A stretch of DNA of 39,202 bases from Chromatiaceae bacterium (GTDB taxonomy: Bacteria > Pseudomonadota > Gammaproteobacteria > Chromatiales > Chromatiaceae): assembly GCA_020851955.1 (NCBI GenBank), contig JADZBU010000248.1:1-39202 (forward strand). The letters run 5' to 3'. The notes under the pieces are model-generated. The model saw only the letters and a program-made list of their open reading frames with translations, ran no database searches and had not been told where the DNA came from. Positions 20,071 through 29,462 of this stretch are shown here, piece by piece. Numbering within the stretch: position 1 is the first letter of the stretch; every line of letters starts with the position of its first letter. The translations under genes and the position numbers were made by a program.

Positions 20071-20096
20071 CAAGTCCAGGCTCGGGCCTGGACTTG
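20071..20096. promoter_or_regulatory. Hairpin upstream of qmoA (CAAGTCCAGGC-TCGG-GCCTGGACTTG)
   Basis: 11-bp perfect stem, 4-nt loop, 128 nt upstream of qmoA ATG; no T tract. Confidence 0.65.
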
Positions 20097-20223
20097 TAGC
20101 TTGAAAATGGTGCCGGTATGGCCTTTTTCAAGGGGTCCGCAATAAACGGCAACCGCGGAGGCGCGACGCCCGCTCACCCCTCGGTTGTTCGCTACACCTA
20201 TTCCGCTTGACGGAGGAAAGTCC

Positions 20224-21507
20224 ATGACGGAAGTCGTCGCAACCAATGAGACCATTCTGGTGGTCGGTGGTGGCATCAGCGGCATGACCGCCGCTCTCGA
20301 GGCCGCCGAAACCGGCAAGCAGGTCGTACTCGTTGAAAAGCGTCCTTATCTGGGCGGCCGTGTCTCCCAACTCTACAAATATTTCCCGAAGCTCTGCTTC
20401 CCCACCTGCGGTCTGGAGATCAACCAGCGCCGCGCCAGGATGAATCCCAACCTCCGCGTCTTGACCATGGCCGAGGTTACGGGCATCAAGGGCGACAAGG
20501 GCAACTACACCGCCACCGTCAAGCTGTCCCCACGTTACGTCAACGGCAACTGCACCGCCTGCGGTGACTGCGAAAAGGCCGTCTCGGCGGAGTTCGACGA
20601 CGAGTACAACTATGGTCTCGGCAAGCGCAAGGGCGCCTATCTGCCCTACCGCATGGCCATGCCGACTCAGTATGTCATCGACCCGCGCCTCATCGGCACC
20701 GAGGAGGCTGACAAGGCCAAGGCGGCCTGCAAGTACGACGCCGTCGATCTGGAGATGCAAGAGGAGACCCTCGACTTCCCCTGCGGGGCCGTCATCTGGG
20801 CCACCGGCTGGCAGCCCTACGATGCCGCCAAGATTCAGCCCTACGGCTATGACCGCTTCCCCAATGTCATCACCTCCGTCGAGTTCGAGCGCCTGGCCGA
20901 CCCCCAGGGCCCGACCGGTGGCAAGTTGGTGCGTCCCTCAGATGGCAAGGAGGCGAAAAAGGTCGCCTTCATCCAATGCGCCGGCTCCCGTGACCGCAAT
21001 CATCTGCTGCACTGCTCGCGCATCTGCTGCATGGCCAGCCTCAAGCAATGCACCTATGTGGCCGATGCCTGGGGCGCCGAGGCCGAGGTGAGCGTCTATT
21101 ACATCGACATGCGCGCCATCGACCGCTTCGAGGACTTCTACGCCAAGGTGCGGGGTATCGAGCAGGTCAAGTTCATCAAGTCCAAGCCGGCCTCCGTGGT
21201 GGCGGATAAGGAGGGCAACCCGGTCGTCCATGGCGTCGATACGGAAGGCTACAAGCGCTTCGCCGATACCTTTGATCTGGTCGTGCTGGCCGTGGGCATG
21301 GAGCCCTCCGTGGACAAGGACAGCTTCCCGGTCGATATCGTCCTCAATCGCGAAGGCTTCATCGAGGCCGATCCAGGCAACGGCGGCGTCTTCGCCGCGG
21401 GTTGCGCCTCGGATGCGCTCGATGTGAACCGCGCCGTTCAGCATGCCACCGGCGCGGCGCTGCGCGCTATCCAGGTCGTCAACGGCGCCGCCGGAGTGGA
21501 GGGTTAA
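20224..21507 (+). CDS. qmoA: QmoA (HdrA-like flavoprotein, quinone-interacting membrane-bound oxidoreductase complex)
   Basis: ILVVGGGISGMTAALEAAETGKQVVLVEKRPYLGGRV, FPTCGLEINQRRARMNPNL, FIQCAGSRDRNHLLHCSRICCM, NGGVFAAGCASDALDVNRAVQHATGAA. Confidence 0.93.
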   Translation: MTEVVATNETILVVGGGISGMTAALEAAETGKQVVLVEKRPYLGGRVSQLYKYFPKLCFPTCGLEINQRRARMNPNLRVLTMAEVTGIKGDKGNYTATVKLSPRYVNGNCTACGDCEKAVSAEFDDEYNYGLGKRKGAYLPYRMAMPTQYVIDPRLIGTEEADKAKAACKYDAVDLEMQEETLDFPCGAVIWATGWQPYDAAKIQPYGYDRFPNVITSVEFERLADPQGPTGGKLVRPSDGKEAKKVAFIQCAGSRDRNHLLHCSRICCMASLKQCTYVADAWGAEAEVSVYYIDMRAIDRFEDFYAKVRGIEQVKFIKSKPASVVADKEGNPVVHGVDTEGYKRFADTFDLVVLAVGMEPSVDKDSFPVDIVLNREGFIEADPGNGGVFAAGCASDALDVNRAVQHATGAALRAIQVVNGAAGVEG

Positions 21508-21511
21508 TCAG

Positions 21512-23800
21512 ATGGCAGTAGATAAGAAATTCGCCGGCTACTTGTGCACCGGCTGCGGCATCGGCGAGCGCCTCGACGCCAAGCAACTGACCATGGTGGC
21601 CACGCGCGAAGGCAAGATGGCCTCCTGCAAGTCGCATCCCATGCTCTGCTCCGCCGAGGGCGTCCAGCTCATCCGTGACGATGTCGCCGCCGGTAACGCG
21701 ACCCACGTCATGATCGCCGCCTGCTCGCGCCGCGCCAAGATGGAGGCCTTCAACTTCACCGACATCGCCATGTCTCGCGCCAATCTGCGCGAGGGTGTCA
21801 TCTGGTTGCGCCCGGAGGGCGACGAGCACCAGGAGACCACCCAGGAGATGGCGGATGACTATGTGCGCATGGCCTGCGCCGAGGTCCGCTTCATGACGGT
21901 CCCCAGCGGCTCCGGCGAGCAAAGCCTGAACCGCAACCTGCTGGTGGTGGGAAATGGCGTCACCGCCATGGCCTCCGCCCTGGAGGCGGCCAAGGCCGGC
22001 TATGGCGTTCACCTGGTGTGCGACGAGGGGGTGCTGGGGGGCGTCTACAAGGACCTTTACAAGCGGGTGCCCTTCCGCGCCGCCCCCCCGGGGGTCTCCA
22101 ACGCCCGCACCGCCCCGCTGCCTCAGCCGGAGGAGCCCGGGATCGCTGAGATGATCGCCGAGGTCCAGGCTAACCCGCGCATCAGCGTCCATCTCAATGC
22201 CAAGGTCACCAAGACCTCCGGCGCGCCCGGTCGCTTCTCCGCCGATATCAGTACCGAGTCCGGCGGCACCGTCACCGAAAATATCGGTGCCATCGTCCAG
22301 GCCACCGACTACAAGCCCTACGACGCCAAGCGGTTGCCGGAGTTCGCTTACGGCAAGACCCCGGATGTGGTCACCAACTTCGAGATGGAGAAGTTGGCCA
22401 AGGCCGCCAACGGCGGGCCGCTGAAGCGCCCCTCCGATGGCAAGGAAGTCAAGGCCGTGGCCTTCATCCAGTGCGCCGGTCAGCGTTCCGAGCAGGAAGG
22501 GCATCTGCCCTACTGCTCGGGCTTCTGCTGCACCGAGTCCATCAAGCAGGCCATGTACTTCAAGGCCCAGAACCCGGATTGCGACGCCACGGTCCTCTTC
22601 GACGACCTGCGCACCCCGGGCGCCGCCGGCGAGGACTTTTACCGCGCCGGCCAGCAGGCCCAGGTCACCTTCTCCAAGGGCAAGGCCAGCGAGGTGGTGG
22701 TCGAGGGTGGCAAACTGACGGTCAAGTTCAAGGACCTGATCCTGAACGAGGATACGGCCATGGAGTGTGACCTGGTGGTGCTCGCCACCGGCCAGGTGCC
22801 CAACACGGGTCCGGACCCCTACGCCCAGTTGGCCGTGGACGAGGCCCCCACCGAGGAGGAAAAAGAGGCCGCCCGCCGGGCCCTGGCGGTCGCACCGCCG
22901 TCCATCCTCAACCTCGACTATCGTCAGGGCACCGACCTGCCGCAGCTCAAGCACGGCTTCGTCGATTCCCACTTCATCTGCTTCCCCTACGAGACTCGCC
23001 GCACCGGCATCTACGCCGCCGGTCCCGTCCGCCGGCCCATGGACATGAAGCAGGCCATCGATGACGCCGCTGGCGCCACCCTCAAGGCCATTCAGGCCGC
23101 CGAGAACGCCGCCTTGGGCGCTGGCGCCCATCCGCGGGTTGGGGACCTCTCCTACCCGACCTTCCGCAAGGAAGGCTGCACCCAGTGCAAGCGTTGTACC
23201 GTGGAATGCCCCTTTGGCGCCATCAACGAGGACGAGCAGAAGTATCCTCAGTTCAACGAGGCCCGCTGTCGCCGTTGCGGCACCTGCATGGGTGCCTGCC
23301 CGGTACGCGTCATCTCCTTCGAGAACTATTCCATCGAGACCGTCGGCCAGCAGATCAAGGCCGTGGATGTGCCGGACGAATTCTCGGAGAAGCCGCGCCT
23401 CCTGGTCCTGGCCTGCGAGAATGACGCCTACCCGGCCCTGGACATGGCCGCCCAGGCCGGCGGGTCCACCATCAGCCCCTTCGCCCGCGTCATACCGGTG
23501 CGCTGCCTGGGTTCGGTGAACCTGAACTGGATCACGGACGCCCTCAACTCCGGCTATGACGGCATCATCCTCATGGGCTGCCGTCGCGATGACGACTACC
23601 AGTGTCACTTCGTGCGCGGTTCCAAGATGGCCGCCGAGCGGCTGAGCAAGGTCGGCGATACCCTCCAGCAGCTCAGGCTGGAGACCGAGCGCGTCGTGGT
23701 TTACGAGGTCGCCATCACCGACGTCCAGCGTGTGCCGCTGTTGATCAACGACATGGCCGCGACGGTCGAAAAGATCGGCATGAGCCCCTTCAAGTTCTGA
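21512..23800 (+). CDS. qmoB: QmoB (HdrA-like flavoprotein with 4Fe-4S clusters and MvhD-like C-terminal domain)
   Basis: YLCTGCGIGERLDA, LLVVGNGVTAMASALEAA, CTQCKRCTVECPFGAINED, CRRCGTCMGACPVRVIS, MvhD-like IPVRCLGSVNLNWITDALNSGYDGIILMGCRRDDDYQC. Confidence 0.93.
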   Translation: MAVDKKFAGYLCTGCGIGERLDAKQLTMVATREGKMASCKSHPMLCSAEGVQLIRDDVAAGNATHVMIAACSRRAKMEAFNFTDIAMSRANLREGVIWLRPEGDEHQETTQEMADDYVRMACAEVRFMTVPSGSGEQSLNRNLLVVGNGVTAMASALEAAKAGYGVHLVCDEGVLGGVYKDLYKRVPFRAAPPGVSNARTAPLPQPEEPGIAEMIAEVQANPRISVHLNAKVTKTSGAPGRFSADISTESGGTVTENIGAIVQATDYKPYDAKRLPEFAYGKTPDVVTNFEMEKLAKAANGGPLKRPSDGKEVKAVAFIQCAGQRSEQEGHLPYCSGFCCTESIKQAMYFKAQNPDCDATVLFDDLRTPGAAGEDFYRAGQQAQVTFSKGKASEVVVEGGKLTVKFKDLILNEDTAMECDLVVLATGQVPNTGPDPYAQLAVDEAPTEEEKEAARRALAVAPPSILNLDYRQGTDLPQLKHGFVDSHFICFPYETRRTGIYAAGPVRRPMDMKQAIDDAAGATLKAIQAAENAALGAGAHPRVGDLSYPTFRKEGCTQCKRCTVECPFGAINEDEQKYPQFNEARCRRCGTCMGACPVRVISFENYSIETVGQQIKAVDVPDEFSEKPRLLVLACENDAYPALDMAAQAGGSTISPFARVIPVRCLGSVNLNWITDALNSGYDGIILMGCRRDDDYQCHFVRGSKMAAERLSKVGDTLQQLRLETERVVVYEVAITDVQRVPLLINDMAATVEKIGMSPFKF

Positions 23801-23850
23801 CGAGCCTGGGGCGCGCGGCGACCGCGCGCCCCACGAGAGGAATACCGACA

Positions 23851-24477
23851 ATGAGCGATCTGAACACGGCGATGATCGAAAGGTATCGCACCAACTTCCT
23901 CAAGGAGGTGGAGGCGAATGTCGAGGAGGGCGAGTGGGTCAAGATGTGCATGCAATGCGGCGTGTGCTCCGGCTCCTGCCCCCTGGGCAAGTTCTGGGCC
24001 CACCCGCCCCAGGAAATTTTCATGATGATCCGCGCCGGCAAGCGCGAGGAGGTCCTGTCCTCCGACTCCATGTGGATGTGCACCTCCTGCTACAACTGCA
24101 TCGTGCGCTGCCCCCGGGAACTGCCCATCACCCACATCATGCATGGCCTGGCCAGCTACGCCAAGCGCCTCGGCCTGGTGGCGGCGAACCAGCCCACGGC
24201 CAAGTTTGCCCAACTATTCTGGAATAACCTCATGAAGAAGGGCCGGGTCAACGAGCTCAAGCTCGGCCTGGCGCTCTACTTTATGAACGGCTTTGGCGAG
24301 GGCATCAAGATCGCCCTCAAGAAGCAGAAGCTGGGCATGAACATGATGAAGACCGGCCGCATGAACCCCATGGAGATCCTCGGCGGTCATGCCGTCAAGG
24401 ATCTGAGCGGCTTCCAGAAGGTCATCCAGAAGGCCCAGGAACTGGAAGACGCCCGTATTGCCAAGCACGGCGCTTGA
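23851..24477 (+). CDS. hdrC: HdrC-like 4Fe-4S protein
   Basis: CMQCGVCSGSCPLGK and CTSCYNCIVRCPREL; no QmoC-type transmembrane domain. Confidence 0.88.
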   Translation: MSDLNTAMIERYRTNFLKEVEANVEEGEWVKMCMQCGVCSGSCPLGKFWAHPPQEIFMMIRAGKREEVLSSDSMWMCTSCYNCIVRCPRELPITHIMHGLASYAKRLGLVAANQPTAKFAQLFWNNLMKKGRVNELKLGLALYFMNGFGEGIKIALKKQKLGMNMMKTGRMNPMEILGGHAVKDLSGFQKVIQKAQELEDARIAKHGA

Positions 24478-24490
24478 GGAGAAGACATCC

Positions 24491-25390
24491 ATGGCTAAGC
24501 GAGAATATTCCTTCTATCCCGGCTGCTCTTCCCAGAAGGGTGCCTCCTCCTCCAACTATCTGGTCTCGGTCCAGACCATGTGCCAGGAACTCGAGATCCA
24601 GCTCAATGAGATCCCGGACTGGAACTGCTGCGCCGCCTCCATCGGCTATGGCGGTGGTGGGGAACTGCCCCGTCTGACCCTGTCGGCGCGCAATATCGCC
24701 CTCTCCGAGCAGCACAACGCGGGTCAGGACATCGTCGCCACCTGCGCCGCCTGCTGGCTCTCCACCCGCGAGGCCGCCGAACGCCTGCACGAGGATCAGT
24801 CCCTGCTGGCCGAGTGCAACACCGCCCTGGCGGAGGCCGGTCTCAAGCTCAGGAACCAGACCCCCATCAAGCACATGGCCGAGGTGCTCATTGAGGATAT
24901 CGGTCTCGAGGCCATCGCCGCCAAGGTCAAGAAGCCCTTGGAGGGCATCAAGATCGCGGGCTATGTGGGCTGCCAGACCAACCGACCCTTCGGCATCGCC
25001 GGTGAGTCCTTCGAGAATCCCCAGTATCTCGACAAGCTGGTCGAGGCCCTGGGCGGCGACTCCCTCCCCGGCTACGAAAAGAAGGTGCAATGCTGCGGTG
25101 GCGCCCTGGCCTTCTCCGAACCGGCCAAGTCCCAGGAGATGGTCAAGGGTATCATCGAGTCCGCCTATGACCATGGCGCCGACCTCATCGTCACCCCCTG
25201 CCCCGTGTGCCAGATGAACGTCGAAATCTATCAGGACGAGATCAACGCCACCTACGGCACCCAGTTCAAGATGCCCGTGGTTTATTACTCGAACCTCATG
25301 GCCGTCGCCTTTGGTCGCAGCGCCAAGGACGCCGCGCTCAACAGCCAGATCATCGCCGCCAAGGCCCTGGATGAACTGGCGGCCAAATAG
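24491..25390 (+). CDS. hdrB: HdrB-like protein with two CCG domains
   Basis: FYPGCSSQ…NCCAASIG…CAAC and GYVGCQTNRPFG…QCCGGALAFSEP…CPVC. Confidence 0.9.
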   Translation: MAKREYSFYPGCSSQKGASSSNYLVSVQTMCQELEIQLNEIPDWNCCAASIGYGGGGELPRLTLSARNIALSEQHNAGQDIVATCAACWLSTREAAERLHEDQSLLAECNTALAEAGLKLRNQTPIKHMAEVLIEDIGLEAIAAKVKKPLEGIKIAGYVGCQTNRPFGIAGESFENPQYLDKLVEALGGDSLPGYEKKVQCCGGALAFSEPAKSQEMVKGIIESAYDHGADLIVTPCPVCQMNVEIYQDEINATYGTQFKMPVVYYSNLMAVAFGRSAKDAALNSQIIAAKALDELAAK

Positions 25391-25437
25391 CGCCTGGCCC
25401 TAATACCGCTCTCATCGGGCGGGCCCTCGTCCCTTCT

Positions 25438-25480
25438 AGCCGCCCGACCCAGGTCTTGCACCTGAGTCGGGCGGTTTTTT
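25438..25480 (+). terminator. Intrinsic terminator after hdrB
   Basis: CCGCCCGAC-C-CAGGT-CTTGC-ACCTG-A-GTCGGGCGG followed by TTTTTT. Confidence 0.93.
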
Positions 25481-25554
25481 GTTGATGGCCGCGCACCCCT
25501 CTTCCTGCCCACGGCGGGCGGGGTGACGGATGAGGGATGGCCTTGGCCAGTCCC

Positions 25555-26055
25555 CTAGGGCGCTGGAGTGAGCTGGTGCCGGGAAATCACGACCTTGTTG
25601 GTGCGGCCGAGCAGTTCGAGCAGGAGTTCGACACGTTCCTTGCCGGTCTCGGCCAGGATACGGGCCGGCAGGCCGGCGAAGGGGCCGGTGATGATCTCCA
25701 CCCGGTCGCCGGCCTGGAAGAGCTGTTCCTGGCGCACCACGCCCACTTCGTCCGCCGTGGCGGCCATGAGTTGTTCCACCAGCCCGGGTGGGACGGGTGC
25801 CGGGTCGCCCCCGAAGCGCACCAGGCCCAGGACGCCCCGGGTGGAGCGGATGGGCGAGCTGTCCTGAATCAGCAGGTCCAGCCGGGCGAAGAGGTAGCCC
25901 GGAAAGAGGGGCTCGATAACCTCCAGCCAACGCCCGCGCCGGCGTTTTGACGCCTTGATCCGCGGCAGAAAGGTCGCGAACCCCTGTCGCTGGAGGTTTT
26001 CCTCCGCCAGCTTTTCGTCACGGGCCTTGGTGTGGACGGCGTACCAGTGTTCCAT
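25555..26055 (-). CDS. rfaH: Transcription/translation regulatory protein RfaH (NusG family)
   Basis: HWYAVHTKARDEKLAEENLQRQGFATFLPRI, EPLFPGYLFARLDL, FQAGDRVEIITGPFAGLPARI. Start set at ATG 26055. Confidence 0.9.
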   Translation of the reverse strand: MEHWYAVHTKARDEKLAEENLQRQGFATFLPRIKASKRRRGRWLEVIEPLFPGYLFARLDLLIQDSSPIRSTRGVLGLVRFGGDPAPVPPGLVEQLMAATADEVGVVRQEQLFQAGDRVEIITGPFAGLPARILAETGKERVELLLELLGRTNKVVISRHQLTPAP

Positions 26056-26081
26056 GGGGGGGTCTCGCGGCTGGTCGTGGA

Positions 26082-26969
26082 CTAAAAGTTCAGGGCGCTC
26101 GCCAGCAAGGGCGCCAGTGCCAGGCGGTTGCTGGGATGGGGAATGCTGTCGGTGCTCCAGATATGGGTCACCCCGGCCTGGCGCAGACGCTCCAGGGTAC
26201 CTTCCAGAAAGAGGGCGTGGGTGACGAGGACGGAGAGGGACGCGGGCCGGCTGGAGGCCAAGGCGGCGACGGCATTCTCCAGGGTGTGGCCGGTGCTGGC
26301 GACATCGTCCACCAGCACCAGATGACGTTCGGGGGGCGGTGGGTGCGGGAAGTGGACCTCGACCTCCCGGTCGCCGTGCCGCTCCTTGGCGCCGACCCGG
26401 TAGTCGAGACCGGCGTGGGCGGCGATGGCGGATACCCACTGGCGGGCCTCCTCGTCCGGGCCGACGAGCAGGGGGTTTTCCAGCTCGCGGGCGAGGAAGT
26501 CGGCCATGAGGGGCGCCGCCGTGAGGCAGTGGGCGCGCTTGACAGGGATGGCGTCCTCCAGGCGCGGCACCCGGTGAAGGTGGGGATCGACGGTGATCAG
26601 TTCCTCCACCCAGTCCGCCAGGAGTTGGCCGATGATGGGCTGGCTGATGGCCTCCCCGGGGCGGAAGGCCTTGTCCTGGCGCATGTAACAGAGGTAGGGG
26701 GCGACCAGGGTCAGGTGGCGTACCCCCAACTCGCGGGCGGCGGCGGCGGTCAGGGCGAGCTCGATCAGCTTGTCGTTGGGGTGATCCAGACTCCGGCACA
26801 GGATGACCCGCTCGCCCAGGCCAGCCGGGAGCCGTACCCGGCTCTCGCCGTCGGGGAAGTGGTGAATCTCGACCTCGGCATAGTCGAGACCGGCGCGGCT
26901 GGCCAGGTGCTGGGCCTGTTCCCGATAGTCGGGAAAGCCCAGGATGAGGGTCGGATTGGCTGTGGTCAT
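26082..26969 (-). CDS. Ribose-phosphate pyrophosphokinase-like protein
   Basis: HHFPDGESRVRLP, LVAPYLCYMRQDKAFRPGEAIS, VDPHLHR, PRPP loop LVLVDDVASTGHTLENA. Confidence 0.88.
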   Translation of the reverse strand: MTTANPTLILGFPDYREQAQHLASRAGLDYAEVEIHHFPDGESRVRLPAGLGERVILCRSLDHPNDKLIELALTAAAARELGVRHLTLVAPYLCYMRQDKAFRPGEAISQPIIGQLLADWVEELITVDPHLHRVPRLEDAIPVKRAHCLTAAPLMADFLARELENPLLVGPDEEARQWVSAIAAHAGLDYRVGAKERHGDREVEVHFPHPPPPERHLVLVDDVASTGHTLENAVAALASSRPASLSVLVTHALFLEGTLERLRQAGVTHIWSTDSIPHPSNRLALAPLLASALNF

Positions 26970-27041
26970 CACGCGGTTTTTCGCTCGGTACACGAAGGGG
27001 CCATCAGGAGTGGTGGGCTCGCCCGCCGGCAAGGAGGGGCA

Positions 27042-28610
27042 TTAGTGAGGCATGCCGAGACCCCGCACCGGGAGGCGCCAGTCGCCGCCATGGCCCGGGC
27101 TGTTCAGGGGCGCGGCGATAGCATAGCCCGTATCCTGGCCGGCGAGGGCGCGGGCGAAGCGATAGTCGGCGGGAAAGCGGGCGTAAATGGCGTAGAGGGT
27201 CTCGCCCTGACGCACCGGATCGCCGAGCTTGCGATGCAACTCGACGCCGGCGCCCTGGTCCATGGGGGCCCCCGCCAGACGGGCGATGCGGGCGATCTGG
27301 AAATTGTCGATGGCGGTGACGATGCCGTCCACCGGGGCGGGCACCTCGTGGCGCAGGCTGCCCAGGGGCGGCGGGTCCGGGTTGGCGCCCTGGGCGGCGA
27401 TGATGGCGCGGAACTTGGCGGCGGCGCGGCCGGATTCCAGGAGGTCCCTGGCCAGGGCGCGGCCGGCCCCGCCCCGGACCTCCGGGTCGAACTCCAGGAT
27501 CTGGCCGGCGAGCAGCAGCGACTTGTCGCGCAGGTCCGCCGGGGCCTGGGGGTCGTTATTCAGCACCGCCAGGACGTCCCGGGCCTCCAGCACCGGCCCG
27601 ATCCCGCGGCCGATGGGCTGGCTGCCGTTGGTCAGCACCACCTCCAGATGCAGCCCCAGGCTGTCGCCGACGAATTCGAAGAGCTTGCGCAACCGCAGGG
27701 CATCCTGGTGATGCCGGACCTTGGCGGTCGGGCCGACGGGGATGTCGATCAGCAGATGCGTCGCGCCGGCGGCGACCTTCTTGGCCAGGATGGAGGCCAC
27801 CATCTGGCCGGGCGAGTCCAGGGACAGGGGGCGCTCCACGGCGATGAGGACATCGTCCGCGGGGGCCAGGCGGGCGGTGCCCCCCCAGGCCAGGCAGCCG
27901 CGCTCCCGGTGGACGATCTCGTGCAACTGGTCCGGGGACAGATCGACCCGTGCCAGGACCTCCATGGTGTCGGCGGTGCCGGCGGGGGAGGTGATGGCCC
28001 GGCTGGAGGTCTTGGGGATAAGGAGGCCATGAGCGGCGACGATGGGCATGACGATGAGGGTGGTGCGGTTGCCGGGCACCCCGCCGATGCAATGCTTGTC
28101 CGCCACCAGGCCGGCGCCCCAGTCCAGCCGCTCGCCACTGTCGACCATGGCCCGCGTCAGGTACAGGACCTCTTCCCGCTCCAGTCCCACCTGGGCGCAG
28201 GCGACGATGAAGGCGGACATCTCGATCTTGGAATAGCGGTTGTTGACGATATCGCGGGCGATGGCGACGTATTCCGCCTCCTCCAGGCGCTCTCCCCGGA
28301 TCTTACGATGGACGGAGCTCAGGGAGGCGGGTGGCTGGGCCTGGCAGACGGTCACGCGGGCACCCTCGGGTAGGCGAATCTGGGCGAAGGCCTGCTCCGA
28401 TAGCCCCAGTTCGTCGGGGCCGACGATGGCGCCGTCGTCCACCACGTTGAGGACCGCCAGCACCGGCATGGCGTTCTGGCCGGCGAGGATTTCCACCTTG
28501 TTCAGGGCCTGAAAGCCTTCGCTGCGGTAATGCGGGCAGTCCCGGTGGAGGAAGGCAACGTTCTCGCGGTAGGTATCGATGGCGATCCGCCGCAGTTTCA
28601 GGGTGTCCAT
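27042..28610 (-). CDS. Thymidine phosphorylase family protein, type 2 (AMP phosphorylase-like)
   Basis: [82 protein letters not shown]. Confidence 0.9.
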   Translation of the reverse strand: MDTLKLRRIAIDTYRENVAFLHRDCPHYRSEGFQALNKVEILAGQNAMPVLAVLNVVDDGAIVGPDELGLSEQAFAQIRLPEGARVTVCQAQPPASLSSVHRKIRGERLEEAEYVAIARDIVNNRYSKIEMSAFIVACAQVGLEREEVLYLTRAMVDSGERLDWGAGLVADKHCIGGVPGNRTTLIVMPIVAAHGLLIPKTSSRAITSPAGTADTMEVLARVDLSPDQLHEIVHRERGCLAWGGTARLAPADDVLIAVERPLSLDSPGQMVASILAKKVAAGATHLLIDIPVGPTAKVRHHQDALRLRKLFEFVGDSLGLHLEVVLTNGSQPIGRGIGPVLEARDVLAVLNNDPQAPADLRDKSLLLAGQILEFDPEVRGGAGRALARDLLESGRAAAKFRAIIAAQGANPDPPPLGSLRHEVPAPVDGIVTAIDNFQIARIARLAGAPMDQGAGVELHRKLGDPVRQGETLYAIYARFPADYRFARALAGQDTGYAIAAPLNSPGHGGDWRLPVRGLGMPH

Positions 28611-28807
28611 GGGTGACGGGGTCAGCTCCGGCTGTTCGGGCCGCGGGGTCTCGGGGGGGCGTGGCTGTCGGCCCTTCGCCCATCCCGCTATTTTACCTTT
28701 AGCAGGTTGCGGGGTATCTGGCGGGATTTTTCATCTCGCGGCTGCTAACCTGACTTTCTTGAACCCCGCCCGGACGGGGCGGCTATTTCATCACGGGAGG
28801 CTATGCC

Positions 28808-29197
28808 ATGTATGTATTTGGGGTCGTGCTCGAATCTCCCTTCGAGGAGGCGGTGGGGCGGGTCAAGGAGGCCCTGGCCGCCGAAAAGCTGGGTGTGGTG
28901 AGCGAGGTGGACGTGGGCGGTATCGTGCGCGCCAAGCTGGGAGAGGATATTGGCGGCTACCGCATCCTGGGTGCCTGCGCCCCGGGCCTGGCCAGGCGGG
29001 TAATCCAGTCCCAGCCCGCCGCCGGTGCCTTGCTGCCCTGTAACCTGGTGGTCCGGGCCATCAACGCCGACAGCACCGCCGTCGATTTCATGGACCCGGT
29101 GAGCGTGCTGGCCCTCGCCCGGACCCCGGAGATCGATGTCGTGGCCACCGAGGCCAGAGCCATGCTGGAACGGGTACGCGATCGTCTCTCGGTCTAA
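28808..29197 (+). CDS. DUF302 domain protein
   Basis: FEEAVGRVKEALAAEKLGVVSEVDV…YRILGACAPGLARRVIQSQPAAGALLPCNLVVR. Confidence 0.87.
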   Translation: MYVFGVVLESPFEEAVGRVKEALAAEKLGVVSEVDVGGIVRAKLGEDIGGYRILGACAPGLARRVIQSQPAAGALLPCNLVVRAINADSTAVDFMDPVSVLALARTPEIDVVATEARAMLERVRDRLSV

Positions 29198-29253
29198 GTG
29201 CTGGTGCGAGGCCTTGATCCCATTACTGGTCTCCCCTGCGGCTTCCAGCGGGA

Positions 29254-29348
29254 GGGTAGGGTGGCGGCGGGCGGGGGTGGCGACCGCAGGGATGCTGTCG
29301 CCAAGCCTACAGGGAGGTATTCACGGCGTCCCCCGCCCGACGCCACCC
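29254..29348. repeat. Large nested inverted repeat (possible REP-like element) after the DUF302 gene
   Basis: 29259-29277 GGGTGGCGGCGGGCGGGGG vs 29330-29348 CCCCCGCCCGACGCCACCC (19 bp, one mismatch); inner stem TGGCGAC/GTCGCCA at 29278-29303. Confidence 0.7.
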
Positions 29349-29462
29349 GGCCCGAGAAATCGAAAACCTGGCTGACTTGGGAATATCTGGCCGCGGGGTT
29401 AGTGCCCATGGGCTTGCCATCCAACACAGGGAGGCGGCGGGATTCCGGTCAGTGCCCCCCAT

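Noticed and set aside
21479-23851. 790-aa antisense ORF covering all of qmoB
   Set aside because: Typical GC-rich shadow ORF: its reading frame mirrors the qmoB codons, the protein is Gly/Leu/Val/His/Asp-rich without domains, and qmoB on the other strand has clear motifs.
25390-25560. RfaH acting on the neighbouring qmo/hdr operon through an ops element
   Set aside because: I saw no GGCGGTAG-type ops sequence upstream of qmoA; adjacency alone does not support regulation.
25555-26799. 414-aa ORF with RfaH at its C-terminus
   Set aside because: The first ~250 residues are an Arg/Pro/Gly-rich out-of-frame reading of the PRPP-like gene; RfaH starts at ATG 26055.
26136-28373. 745-aa plus-strand ORF across the PRPP-like and phosphorylase genes
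   Set aside because: Spans two well-supported minus-strand genes and has low-complexity composition; shadow ORF.
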